Source: Streptomyces caelestis
GTDB taxonomy: Bacteria; Actinomycetota; Actinomycetes; Streptomycetales; Streptomycetaceae
Reading direction: 5' to 3'
Assembly: GCF_014205255.1 (NCBI RefSeq)
Contig: NZ_JACHNE010000001.1
Coordinates: 558,001-622,000 of the forward strand
DNA length: 64,000 bases
Shown: one piece after another, positions 42,125-50,199 of the stretch
How positions within the stretch are numbered: position 1 is the stretch's first letter
Layout of the letters: each line of letters opens with the position of its first letter
Position numbers and translations under genes: made by a program
Notes under the pieces: model-generated
The model's input: the letters and a program-made list of their open reading frames with translations, nothing else
What the model was told of the DNA's origin: nothing
Database searches by the model: none

Positions 42125-43363
42125 CTACTCCTCGTCCCAGGTGACGGGCAGGCTGATCACGCCGTAGATGTTGGAGCGGACGCGCAGCGGCACCTCCTGG
42201 GGCGGCACCGCGAGGCGCAGGGTGGGGAATCGGGCGAAGAGCGCCGGGAACGCGACGGTCAGCTCGACGCGGGCGAGCTGCTGGCCCAGGCACTGGTGGG
42301 CGCCGTGGCCGAAGGCCAGGTGGCCGGTGGCCCTGCGGTGGATGTCGAGCCGGTCCGGCTCGGGGAATCTGCGTGGGTCGCGGTTGGCGGCCTGCACGGA
42401 AACGGTCACCGTCTCGCCCGCCCTGACGAGTTGGCCCTCCACCTCGACGTCTTCCAGCGCCGCCCGCGGAATCGGGTCGGCCACGCTGAGGTAGCGCAGC
42501 AGCTCCTCCACGGTCTGCTCGGCGAGGCCCGGGGCGGCGCGCAGGGCCTGAAGCTGGTCGGGGTTGCTCAGCAGGGCGAAGGTGCCGAGGCCCAGCATGT
42601 TCGCGGTGGTGTCGAGCCCGGCGGCGAGCAGCAGCCCGCCGATTCCGGCCAGTTCCTCGTCGGTGAGGTCGGAGGTGGTCAGGTCGCTGAGCAGGTCGTC
42701 GGTGGGCTCGGCGCGCTTGGCGAGGACCAGTTCGTCGAAGTACTGGAGCAGCGCCGTGTGGGCCTCGCCCTTGGCCTGCGCGTCCGCCGTCTGGTCGAAG
42801 AGGGTGGCCACTTCGCTCTGGAAGCGCTCGCGGTCGGCGTACGGCACGCCGAGCAGCTCGCAGATCATGAGCGCGGGCACGGGCTGCGCGAACGCCTGCA
42901 CCAGGTCGGCCGTGGGCCCGGCCTGTTCCATGGCGTCCAGGCACTCGGTGGTCAACCGCTCGACCCGCTCGGTGAGCTGACGCATGCGCCGGACGGTGAA
43001 CTTGCCGGTGAGCAGGCGCCGGTAGCGGGTGTGCTCGGGGGCGTCGAGGCCGATGATGTCGCCGACCATCGCCGGCGGCAGTTCCTGTGGCATCCCCGGC
43101 ATCGGTAACGGCAGGTGCATGAGTTCGTAGCGTGAGCTGAAGCGCGGGTCGGCCAGGATCGCGCGGGCCGCGGCGTGTCCGGTGGCCAGCCAGCCGAGGT
43201 GTCCGTCGGCGTAGCGCAGGCGGCGCAGCGGCCTGTCGCTCAGCGCGGAGAGTTCGGCGGGTGGGTCGAAGGGGCAGCCGGTGTGCCGGTCGGCGGGCAG
43301 GGTGGGCGGCTCTTCGGCGGTGGTGGTGGCGACGGGGTCGGTGGCCGTCGGGTCGTGCGGCAT
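42125..43363 (-). CDS. Cytochrome P450 (CYP105/107-like class I)
   Basis: 412 residues from ATG 43363 with AGGAGG upstream. It has I-helix [13 protein letters not shown], the ExxR motif in EELLRYLS, and heme loop [18 protein letters not shown] with the thiolate Cys about 60 residues from the end. Unlike the two CYP102-type proteins earlier in the window, this is a soluble class I enzyme needing ferredoxin and ferredoxin reductase. The ferredoxin follows at once, but no reductase is adjacent. Substrate unknown; secondary-metabolite or xenobiotic hydroxylation is usual in this family. Confidence 0.93.
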   Translation of the reverse strand: MPHDPTATDPVATTTAEEPPTLPADRHTGCPFDPPAELSALSDRPLRRLRYADGHLGWLATGHAAARAILADPRFSSRYELMHLPLPMPGMPQELPPAMVGDIIGLDAPEHTRYRRLLTGKFTVRRMRQLTERVERLTTECLDAMEQAGPTADLVQAFAQPVPALMICELLGVPYADRERFQSEVATLFDQTADAQAKGEAHTALLQYFDELVLAKRAEPTDDLLSDLTTSDLTDEELAGIGGLLLAAGLDTTANMLGLGTFALLSNPDQLQALRAAPGLAEQTVEELLRYLSVADPIPRAALEDVEVEGQLVRAGETVTVSVQAANRDPRRFPEPDRLDIHRRATGHLAFGHGAHQCLGQQLARVELTVAFPALFARFPTLRLAVPPQEVPLRVRSNIYGVISLPVTWDEE

Positions 43364-43435
43364 GGGGGCCTCCTGTGATCGTTGGGGCGGTGTCGAGGGT
43401 GCGCATTCGTTGAAGTGGCCTGCGGGGAAGGGGGG

Positions 43436-43783
43436 TTACCGCTTGGCGCCGGTGGTGAAGGTGCGGTGTACCCACAGGTAGCCGACCACGGTGAGCGCCA
43501 CGCACCAGGCGAGTCCGATGGCCGCGCTGGAGCCGGTCCCGGTACCGAGCCACAGGCCGCGCAGGGTCTCGATGATCGGGGTGAACGGCTGGTACTCGGC
43601 GAACCAGCGCAGGCCGGCGGGCATCGACTCGGGCCGCACGATGGCGCTGCCGATGAACGGCAGGAACGTCAGCGGCATGGGGATGTTGCTGGCGGTCTCC
43701 ACGTTCTTGGCGACCAGGCCGATACCGGCGGAGAGCGAGGTCAGTGCCAGGGTGAGCAGGGTGAGCAGGCCGATCGCGGCGAG
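43436..43783 (-). pseudogene. Remnant of DrrB-type ABC-2 permease (C-terminal part only)
   Basis: The frame reads AAIGLLTLLTLALTSLSAG, then NVETASNIPMPLTFLPFIGSAIV, RPESMPAGLRWFAEYQPFTP and IIETLRGLW before a final helix and HRTFTTGAKR. These are the last three or so helices of daunorubicin-resistance-type DrrB permeases, which are normally about 250 residues. The N-terminal half is gone, and the frame is joined, out of phase, to the start of the drrA gene at about 43780-43790. Confidence 0.75.
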
Positions 43784-43785
43784 CT

Positions 43786-43902
43786 CAGGTCGATGCCGTC
43801 CAGCACGAGCTTGTCGCCGTAGGACTTGCGCAGTCCGGTGGCGGTGATCGCCGGTGCCGTCGTGTGGGCGGCGATCGGCGCGGAGGTCCGGGTTGCAGTC
43901 AT
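43786..43902 (-). pseudogene. Remnant of DrrA-type ABC ATPase (first 39 codons only)
   Basis: ATG 43902 keeps a ribosome site (GGAAAGGA) and encodes an N-terminus ending GLRKSYGDKLVLDGIDL, the standard start of DrrA-type ATPases just before the Walker A loop. At that point the sequence switches to the middle of the downstream permease gene in another frame. A deletion of roughly 1.3 kb (estimate from usual gene sizes) would explain it. Confidence 0.75.
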
Positions 43903-43945
43903 GCCGCTTTTTCCTTTCCGGGATGAGGAGTCGGGGCCCGCCCGG

Positions 43946-44836
43946 TCAGGCGCGGCGGATGATGATGTCGCCGGTCGAGGTGCGGCCGTACACCTCGACG
44001 GTCTCGTCGGAGTCCGCGGGGCCGGCGGCGGAGCCGAGCGCGTTGCGTACCGCGCCGTACTTGGAGTTCAGGTCGAGCCAGGCCGCGGTGCCCTCGTGGA
44101 TGCCCACCTCCAGGTCGCCGACGCCAGTGCGCAGGTCGATCCGGCCGCGGGTGACGTCGCCGACGCGGATGCGGCCGTTGGAGCACATCGCCGCGACTCC
44201 GGCGCGGGCGACGCCGATCTCGATCCGGCCGTTGGCGGACTTGGCCTCGACGCTGCCGTGCGCGATGCCGACGGAGATCTCGCCGTTGGCCGCGTTGGTC
44301 TTCAGGCCTCCGGTCACCTCGCCGATCTCGGTCGCGCCGTTGGCGTTCTTGACGGTCGCCGAGCCGGCGACGGTGCCGATCTCGATCCGGCCCGAGCCGA
44401 TGACCTCCACGTCTCCGGTCGAGCGGGCCAGACGGATGTCGCCGAGGTCGGTCCTGAGGTCCGCGCCGGCCACCTCGTCGGCGTGGAGGTCGCCGAGCGA
44501 GGTCCTGAGCGTGAGGTCCCCGAGGCGGCCCTCGCAGAAGAAGCAGCCCAGGGCCGCCGTTCCCCGGACATCGGACCCCGCGGGCAGTTCGACGCTCACC
44601 TCGACGGCGCCCGGCTTGCCGAACAGGGACCGCTTCCTGGGTGTCCTGACCGTCAGGCGGCCGCCCGAGAAGGTGACCTGGGTCTGCTGCACGGCGCGTA
44701 CGTCGTTGTCGTCGGAGCCGTTGCGCGGCAGCACTTCCACGACCGTGTCGGTGCGCTTGCCCGCCGTGATGCGGGCGGTGCCGGCGTCCAGTTCGAGGGT
44801 GGCGGAGATCGGTTCGGGGGTGTCGAAAGCAGGCAT
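43946..44836 (-). CDS. DUF4097 family beta-strand-repeat protein
   Basis: 296 residues from ATG 44836 with GAGGACGG upstream. The middle and C-terminal regions consist of short beta-helix repeats, such as GSGRIEIGTVAGSATVKNANG, ATEIGEVTGGLKTNAANGEI and GSVEAKSANGRIEIG, the pattern of DUF4097 (adhesin-like) proteins. N-terminal residues ATLELDAGTARITAGKRTDTVV form the usual first strand set. There is no signal peptide. In Streptomyces such genes commonly sit in front of DrrA/DrrB exporters, as the remnants here confirm. Function unknown. Confidence 0.88.
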   Translation of the reverse strand: MPAFDTPEPISATLELDAGTARITAGKRTDTVVEVLPRNGSDDNDVRAVQQTQVTFSGGRLTVRTPRKRSLFGKPGAVEVSVELPAGSDVRGTAALGCFFCEGRLGDLTLRTSLGDLHADEVAGADLRTDLGDIRLARSTGDVEVIGSGRIEIGTVAGSATVKNANGATEIGEVTGGLKTNAANGEISVGIAHGSVEAKSANGRIEIGVARAGVAAMCSNGRIRVGDVTRGRIDLRTGVGDLEVGIHEGTAAWLDLNSKYGAVRNALGSAAGPADSDETVEVYGRTSTGDIIIRRA

Positions 44837-44947
44837 GACTGTCCCGTCCTCTTGGCGTGGGTGCGTGATCCCGCTGGTGAGGCGGGTGATGAGTCACGTG
44901 GGCGGGATCGGCGATCCCACCGGTGAAAGGGGGGTGGGTCGGCGTCC

Positions 44948-45463
44948 CTAGCGGACCCAGCCGGTGAAGCCCCGGCCGCCCGAGTCCTTGCCGCGGCCCT
45001 GCGGGGTCGTGCGCGCCCCGCCGTCGAGGGCGGTGGACACGGCTCGCACCAGCCAGGCGTTGACCGACAGGCCCTCCGCCGCCGCGGCGTCCTCGGCGCG
45101 GGCCTTGAGGTGGGCGGGGAGGCGGAAGTTGATCCGTGCCATGGCGCCGTCGTCGGTGTCCGCGGGCGGCGGCGCGGGGGCCGCGCCCGGCTCCCGCGTC
45201 TCCCGGAACGGCTCGGGCGCGGGCGGCGGCGTCACCACGAACTCGGGATCGAGCCCGCGCAGCCGCACGTCGACCGAGCCGGGCGCCAGCTCCCGCGTGA
45301 CCTCGCCCATGGCGGCGGACAGGGCGTTGAGGAGGGTCAGGCGGGCGGCGGACTCCAGGGGTGCGGTGAGCCGCTCGGCGAGAGCACGAGCGTCGTCGCC
45401 GCCGGCGTCCGCGGCGACGGCGAGCTCTTGCCGGAGGTTGTCGACGTAGGGCGTGAGGTCCAT
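44948..45463 (-). CDS. Ribbon-helix-helix (HicB/CopG-like) DNA-binding protein
   Basis: 171 residues from ATG 45463. The N-terminal 70 residues are helical (MDLTPYVDNLRQELAVAAD), followed by a Pro-rich linker. A C-terminal RHH domain covers residues about 115-150 (ARINFRLPAHLKARAEDAAAAEGLSVNAWLVRAVSTAL, in part). HicB-type annotation is usual for this family, but no HicA toxin is adjacent. RHH proteins bind DNA as dimers in arrays, and the DNA upstream of this gene has a matching array of ATGGCGCCAT palindromes. It probably regulates itself and the DUF4097/Drr unit. Confidence 0.82.
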   Translation of the reverse strand: MDLTPYVDNLRQELAVAADAGGDDARALAERLTAPLESAARLTLLNALSAAMGEVTRELAPGSVDVRLRGLDPEFVVTPPPAPEPFRETREPGAAPAPPPADTDDGAMARINFRLPAHLKARAEDAAAAEGLSVNAWLVRAVSTALDGGARTTPQGRGKDSGGRGFTGWVR

Positions 45464-45493
45464 GGCGTCATGATGGCACATACATGGCACCAT
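45462..45493. repeat. Proximal cluster of ATGGC palindromes at the RHH gene start
   Basis: ATGGCGTCAT (45462-45471), ATGGCACATA (45473-45482) and ATGGCACCAT (45484-45493) repeat every 11 bases, starting over the RHH start codon. They are degenerate copies of the palindrome repeated at 45588-45630. Confidence 0.75.
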
Positions 45494-45587
45494 AGCGAGC
45501 CAGATTGGCGCTCTCGCGGCGAAGAGAGCCGCGACCTGGCGTTTCCGGCCTTGATGCCGTGCACCTGGGTAGCGCACTGGCGACGAG

Positions 45588-45630
45588 GTGGCGCCATGGC
45601 GACGCCATGATGGCGCCATGATGGCGCCAA
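45588..45630. repeat. Array of four ATGGCGCCAT-type palindromes
   Basis: GTGGCGCCAT (45588), ATGGCGACGCCAT (45596), ATGGCGCCAT (45610) and ATGGCGCCAA (45621) follow one another at about one helical turn. The perfect copy is a 10-base palindrome. The array lies 125-167 bases upstream of the RHH gene start, and no gene covers it. Confidence 0.85.
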
Positions 45631-45631
45631 G

Positions 45632-45663
45632 CACAGCGGGCCACCGGTCGGTGGCCCGCTGTG
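45632..45663. terminator. 14-bp perfect stem-loop after the amidohydrolase gene
   Basis: CACAGCGGGCCACC (45632-45645) pairs with GGTGGCCCGCTGTG (45650-45663) around a four-base loop. It starts 11 bases after the leftward amidohydrolase stop codon and abuts the palindrome array. Confidence 0.8.
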
Positions 45664-45673
45664 AGGTACAGGC

Positions 45674-47407
45674 TCAGCGCTCGAAGACCACCCGCCCGTC
45701 GAACACCGTCAGATCCACCTGAAGCTCGGTGATGTCGTGCGGGTCGAGGCCCAGCAGCGGTCGGTCCAGGACGCACAGGTCGGCGGCCCTGCCCGGCTCG
45801 ACGGTGCCCTTCCAGTCGTCGGCGAAGTCCTGCCAGGCCGGGGTGGCGGTGTAGGCGCGCAGGGCGTCGGCGAGCGGCACGCACTGTTCGGGGCCGCTGG
45901 GGCGTCCGCTGGCCTTGGACTCGCGGAGCATCATCGCGGCCACGCCCTGTCGCCAGTCGGGCTCGGTGATCGGCGCGTCGGAGCTGGCGCAGACCCGTAC
46001 GCCGGCGTCGAGCGCGGAGCGCACCGGCCACTGGTAGGCGGAGCGTTCGGGGCCCACGACCTCGTCCATGAGGTCGGAGATGGTCCACTTGATGGCGGGG
46101 TTCATGTTGACGCCGTATCCGTGTGCGGCGAGTTCGGCCATGCTGCCGGGGCTGATGAAGTCGCCGTGGATGACGTAGTGGCGGGCGTCGGGGCGGGGCG
46201 CGGCCCTGTCGGCGGCGACGAAGGCGTCCACCACGGTGTCGATGGCGCGGTCGCCGGTGACGTGCACGCCGAGCTGGAAACCGGCCTCGTGGGCGATCCG
46301 GATCATCTCGCGCAGTTCGTCGGCCTGGAGTGCGGGGGTGTCGCCGTGGACGCACAGGGCGCCGTGACCGCCCTCCGGGTAGGGCTCGTTCATCCAGGCC
46401 GTGCGGTTGGGCGGTACGCCGTCGCCGAAGATCTTGACGCCGATGGCCCGCAGCAGCCGGGGGTCGGCGGACTCGGGGCGGCGCAGTTCGGCCAGGCCCT
46501 TGCGGACGTCGGCGGCGGAGCCGCCCATGGGGGCGGGCAGCAGCAGCACGCTGACGCGGGCAAGGAGTTCACCGCTCGCCGCGAGGTCTGCGTACGCGGT
46601 CCAGTTGTCGGTGCTCAGGCCGCCGAAGAGGGTGCCGGCGCCGCCGGGGCCGAGGCCGGGCTCGGTGTAGCTGGTGATGCCGCGGGAGTGCAGCTCGCGG
46701 ATCACGTTCTGGATGGCCTGGCGTCGCTGGGCGAGGGTGGGGGCGGGCAGGGCGGCCTGGACGAGCCGCCCGGCGGCCTCGCGCAGGATGCCGGTCGGTC
46801 GGCCGTCGGGGTCGTGGTCGATGACGCCGCCGGGCGGGGGCGCGGTGTCCGCGTCGATGCCACAGCGGCGCAGCGCCTCGGAGTTGGCCCACACCATGTG
46901 CGAGGAGAAGTCGGTGAGGCAGACCGGGTGACCCGGCGCCACCGCGTCCAGGTCCCGACGGTGCGGAAAGCGGCCCGGGTCGGCCAGGCACTCGGCGAGG
47001 TAACCGGGGTCCCAGCCCAGGCCGACGATCCACTCCCCGTCCGGGACGTCCCGTGCCGCCCGGGCCACGGCCCCGGCGACGTCGGCGAGGGACCCCACCG
47101 CCGGATGGCTGACGTCGATGGCGAACGGCGGTTTCGTCATCCCGTAGGCGGCTCCGTGCAGGTGCGAGTCGTTGATGCCGGGCAGCACGGTCCGGCCGCC
47201 CAGTTCGACGATACGGGTGCCGGGCCCGGCCAGGGCGCGCATCTCCGCGTCGCTGCCGACGGCCAGGATGTCCCGGCCGCGCACGGCCACTCCTTCGGCG
47301 ACGGTGAAGCCGGCGTCGACGGTGAGGACCTGGCCGCCGGTCAGGACGAGGGTGGGTGCGGTGTCGCTCATGGATGCGGTGTCGCTCTCGGATCCGGTGT
47401 CGCTCAA
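45674..47407 (-). CDS. Amidohydrolase family protein (Amidohydro_3 / YtcJ-like)
   Basis: 577 residues from TTG 47407, which has GAAAGGGG six bases upstream; ATG 47371 is a second candidate inside the same tandem repeat. The metal-dependent amidohydrolase fold is seen in VLPGINDSHLHGAAYG (HxH), GVHVTGDRAIDTVVDAF, and VCASSDAPITEPD with the catalytic Asp. It has the long Amidohydro_3 insertion of the N-substituted formamide deformylase type. It lies 28 bases downstream of the second ABC importer genes on the same strand, so it may act on the compound they import. Confidence 0.88.
   Translation of the reverse strand: MSDTGSESDTASMSDTAPTLVLTGGQVLTVDAGFTVAEGVAVRGRDILAVGSDAEMRALAGPGTRIVELGGRTVLPGINDSHLHGAAYGMTKPPFAIDVSHPAVGSLADVAGAVARAARDVPDGEWIVGLGWDPGYLAECLADPGRFPHRRDLDAVAPGHPVCLTDFSSHMVWANSEALRRCGIDADTAPPPGGVIDHDPDGRPTGILREAAGRLVQAALPAPTLAQRRQAIQNVIRELHSRGITSYTEPGLGPGGAGTLFGGLSTDNWTAYADLAASGELLARVSVLLLPAPMGGSAADVRKGLAELRRPESADPRLLRAIGVKIFGDGVPPNRTAWMNEPYPEGGHGALCVHGDTPALQADELREMIRIAHEAGFQLGVHVTGDRAIDTVVDAFVAADRAAPRPDARHYVIHGDFISPGSMAELAAHGYGVNMNPAIKWTISDLMDEVVGPERSAYQWPVRSALDAGVRVCASSDAPITEPDWRQGVAAMMLRESKASGRPSGPEQCVPLADALRAYTATPAWQDFADDWKGTVEPGRAADLCVLDRPLLGLDPHDITELQVDLTVFDGRVVFER
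47360..47407. repeat. Three tandem 18-base units covering the amidohydrolase start
   Basis: GGTGTCGCT recurs at 47360, 47378 and 47396, heading 18-base units. Read leftward, each encodes a copy of (start or Glu)-Ser-Asp-Thr, so the N-terminus reads MSDTGSESDTASMSDTAP and holds two possible start codons. Confidence 0.85.
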
Positions 47408-47435
47408 GGGTGACCCCTTTCAGGGGGAGGGTGGG

Positions 47436-48419
47436 TCAGCGCCCCGTGCGGGGTGCGAAGTAGGCCAAGGCCGCGCCGGCCACCAGCGCGATGCCCTGGG
47501 CCATCTGCTGCCAGAACGTCGGCACGTTCAGGAGGGTCAGGCCGTTCTGAAGTCCGCCGAGGAAGAGCACGCCGAGCAGGACGCCGAGGATCGAGCCGGA
47601 GCCGCCGGTGAGGGCGACTCCGCCGACCAGCACGGCGGTGAGCACGGCCAGCTCAAAACCGGATCCTGAGGTTCCGGCCACCACGCTGTCCAGTACCGAC
47701 GCCTTGACGGCACCGGCCAGGGCCGCGGCCACGCCGGTCACGACGAAGAGCGCGAACGGGGTGCGGCGGATCTGGATGCCGGAGAGGTGGGCGGCTTCCC
47801 GGTTGACGCCGATGGCGAAGACGTGCCGCCCGGCCGGGGTGGACGCGAGGAACAGCGCGCCCGCCGCCAGTACCAGCGCCGCGATGACGACGGGCGCCGC
47901 GATCCCGGCGATCCGCGCCCCGCCGATCCAGGCGAACCCGGAGCCGAAGCCGCTCAGCGGCAACGGGAACAGCTGCTGTGCCAGACCTCGTACGGCGGTC
48001 AGCATGCCGAGGGTGACGATGAACGCGGACAGGCCGAAGTAGCAGCACAGGACGCCGTTCACCACGCCGACCACCGCCCCGGCGGCGAGCGCCCCGAGCA
48101 GGGCCACGGCGGGCGACTGGTGGTGCTGCCCGGCCAGCCAGCCCGCGACCAGCCCGCCGAGGGCGAGCGTGGAGCCGACCGACAGGTCGAGGTATCCGCT
48201 GATGACGAGCAGGGCCAGCGGGACGGCGACGATGGCGAGTGTGGCGGCGTCGGTGGCGATGCCGCCGAGGTTGGCCGGGGCGAGGAAGCTGCCCGTGGTC
48301 AGCTGGAAGACCAGCACCATCGCGACGAGCACGACGAGCAGGGGGTTGCGGCGTACGGTGGCTAGCCCGCCCGTGGCGATCAGACGCGGGCGCGTGAGGA
48401 CAGGGTCGGCGGTGGTCAT
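47436..48419 (-). CDS. Sugar-type ABC transporter permease (RbsC-like)
   Basis: 327 residues from ATG 48419, overlapping the ATPase stop by four bases (ATGA). It shows RbsC/BPD_transp_2 features: [24 protein letters not shown] and, near the C-terminus, AVLVGGVALTGGSGSILGVLLG. There are about nine hydrophobic helices. It is distinct from the rhamnose permeases and pairs with the ATPase and lipoprotein upstream as a one-permease importer. Its substrate is unknown; it is flanked by an amidohydrolase, and a LuxR regulator lies beyond the lipoprotein gene. Confidence 0.9.
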   Translation of the reverse strand: MTTADPVLTRPRLIATGGLATVRRNPLLVVLVAMVLVFQLTTGSFLAPANLGGIATDAATLAIVAVPLALLVISGYLDLSVGSTLALGGLVAGWLAGQHHQSPAVALLGALAAGAVVGVVNGVLCCYFGLSAFIVTLGMLTAVRGLAQQLFPLPLSGFGSGFAWIGGARIAGIAAPVVIAALVLAAGALFLASTPAGRHVFAIGVNREAAHLSGIQIRRTPFALFVVTGVAAALAGAVKASVLDSVVAGTSGSGFELAVLTAVLVGGVALTGGSGSILGVLLGVLFLGGLQNGLTLLNVPTFWQQMAQGIALVAGAALAYFAPRTGR

Positions 48420-50188
48420 GCTGCTCCTTCGGCGGGCAGGGGGTCGGAGTCGGCGTCGTGGACCGCCGACAGCAGCGCCTGTTCGGTGAGTCCGGTGCCG
48501 GAGAGTTCGCCGATGATCCGGCCCCCGGCGACGATCAGGCAGCGGTCGGCGAGCGCCACGATCTCCTCGGGGTCGCCGGAGGCGAACAGCACGGCGGTGC
48601 CACGCTCGGCGGCGAGTCGGGACACCACCTGGTAGATCTCCTGGCGGGCGCCCACGTCGACGCCCTGGGTCGGCTCGTCCAGCAGCAGCACGTCCACCTG
48701 CCTGGCCTCGTTGATCCACCGGCCCAGCACGAGTTTCTGCTGGTTGCCCCCGGAGAACGCGCCCGCCGGCAGCCCGGGCCGGGCCGGGCGCAACCCGACC
48801 GCCGTGGCCAGCGCGTCGAACACCCGCCGTTCGGTGCGCAACGCCCGTACGTGGTACCGGGCCAGGGTCCGCACGGCCGGCAGCAGCACGTTGTCCTGCG
48901 CGGACAGTGACGGGAACAGGCCCTGTGCGCGCCGGTCCGCCGGCACCAGCGCGATTCCGGCGCCGAGCGCGTCGGCCGGCCGGGCGGGGCAGACGGTGCG
49001 TGCGCCGACCCGGATGGTTCCGGCGGTGGCTCGGCGCCTGCCGTAGAGCGTCTCCAGGATGCGGGTGCGGCCGGAGCCGATGAGCCCGAACAGGCCGACG
49101 CGTTCACCGCCGGCGACGGTGAGACCGACGGGCCCGAAGCCGGGGCCGCGCAGGGCTTCGACGGCCAGCCGGGGCGGGGTCGGCGCGCTCTGCGGCGCGG
49201 GCGCGTCAGGGCCTGGCGTGTACTCGTCCCGGTCGGTAGTGCGCCTGGGCTCCTGGGCGTCCGGGCTCGGCGTGCGACGGGCGTCGTGCCCTGCCGGGCC
49301 GGACGCGCACGGCGCCCTTTGGGCGTCCGGGCTCGGCTTGCCACGCGCCTCGTCCCCGCCCGAGCCGGACGCGTACCGCGACATCCGGGCGTGAGGGCTG
49401 GTCCGGCGTGGCGGCTCCGGCGCGTCCGTGCCGGGGACGCGTCGAGGCCCGTGCGCGGCCTCCGTCGGCCTGCCCGCGATCGCCTCGACCAGGTCACGCC
49501 GCGTCTGTCCCGCCACCGTGGCCTGGTGGGTCACCCGCCCGTCGCGCAGTACGGTCACCGCGTCCGCGAGCCGTTCCACCTCCGACAGCAGGTGGGTGAC
49601 GTAGACGATGGCGAGGCCCTGCGTGCGGAGATCCTCGACGCGTTGGGCCAGGGCGTCGGTCTCGGCGCCGGAAAGGGCCGCGGTCGGCTCGTCCAGGACC
49701 AGGACGGAGGCGCTGCGGCTGAGGGCCTTGGCGATCTCGACCAACTGCCGCTGGGCCATGGGCAGATCGCCCACCCGGTCGCGCGGGGAACACCGGGCCG
49801 CGACCCGCTGAAGCAGCCCGGCGGCGACCTCCTCCTGGGCGCGCCGGTCGATGCGGCCGTGCCGGGTCCACTCCTGGCCGAGGAAGATGTTCTCCGCCAC
49901 GGTCAGAGCGTCGACGACGCTCAGCGTCTGGAAGATGATCGCCACGCCGGCCGCGATCGACTCGCGCGGCGTGAGGCGGGTGTACGACGTGCCGCCCACT
50001 TCGATCGTGCCCGCGTCGGGCGGGTAGGCGCCGCCCAGGCACTTGATGAGGGTGGATTTGCCGGCGCCGTTGTGGCCGAGCAGGGCGTGCACCTGCCCGG
50101 CGGGCACGGTGAGGTCCACACCGTCGAGGGCCCTGACGCCGCCGAAGGACTTGGTCAGCCCCCGGATGCGGAGGTTCGTGGTCGTCAT
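48416..50188 (-). CDS. Sugar-type ABC transporter ATPase with unusually long interdomain linker
   Basis: 590 residues from ATG 50188, about 90 longer than usual for RbsA-type ATPases. Domain 1 has [31 protein letters not shown] and VLDEPTAAL. Domain 2 has GLIGSGRTRILETLYG, FSGGNQQKLVLGRWI and LLDEPTQGVDVG. Between them, residues about 240-333 form a Pro/Arg/Asp-rich, repetitive insertion with SPDAQRAPCASGP and SPDAQEPRR units, presumably disordered. All catalytic motifs remain intact, so the protein is probably functional. It is co-transcribed with the permease and lipoprotein. Confidence 0.9.
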   Translation of the reverse strand: MTTTNLRIRGLTKSFGGVRALDGVDLTVPAGQVHALLGHNGAGKSTLIKCLGGAYPPDAGTIEVGGTSYTRLTPRESIAAGVAIIFQTLSVVDALTVAENIFLGQEWTRHGRIDRRAQEEVAAGLLQRVAARCSPRDRVGDLPMAQRQLVEIAKALSRSASVLVLDEPTAALSGAETDALAQRVEDLRTQGLAIVYVTHLLSEVERLADAVTVLRDGRVTHQATVAGQTRRDLVEAIAGRPTEAAHGPRRVPGTDAPEPPRRTSPHARMSRYASGSGGDEARGKPSPDAQRAPCASGPAGHDARRTPSPDAQEPRRTTDRDEYTPGPDAPAPQSAPTPPRLAVEALRGPGFGPVGLTVAGGERVGLFGLIGSGRTRILETLYGRRRATAGTIRVGARTVCPARPADALGAGIALVPADRRAQGLFPSLSAQDNVLLPAVRTLARYHVRALRTERRVFDALATAVGLRPARPGLPAGAFSGGNQQKLVLGRWINEARQVDVLLLDEPTQGVDVGARQEIYQVVSRLAAERGTAVLFASGDPEEIVALADRCLIVAGGRIIGELSGTGLTEQALLSAVHDADSDPLPAEGAA

Positions 50189-50199
50189 GGCGGCGGGCC

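Noticed and set aside
44948..45630. Toxin-antitoxin (HicAB) system
   Set aside because: The RHH protein is HicB-like by fold only; no small HicA-type dsRNA-binding toxin frame exists next to it.
45588..45630. CRISPR array
   Set aside because: The repeats are 10-base palindromes at about 11-base spacing with no spacers and no cas genes.
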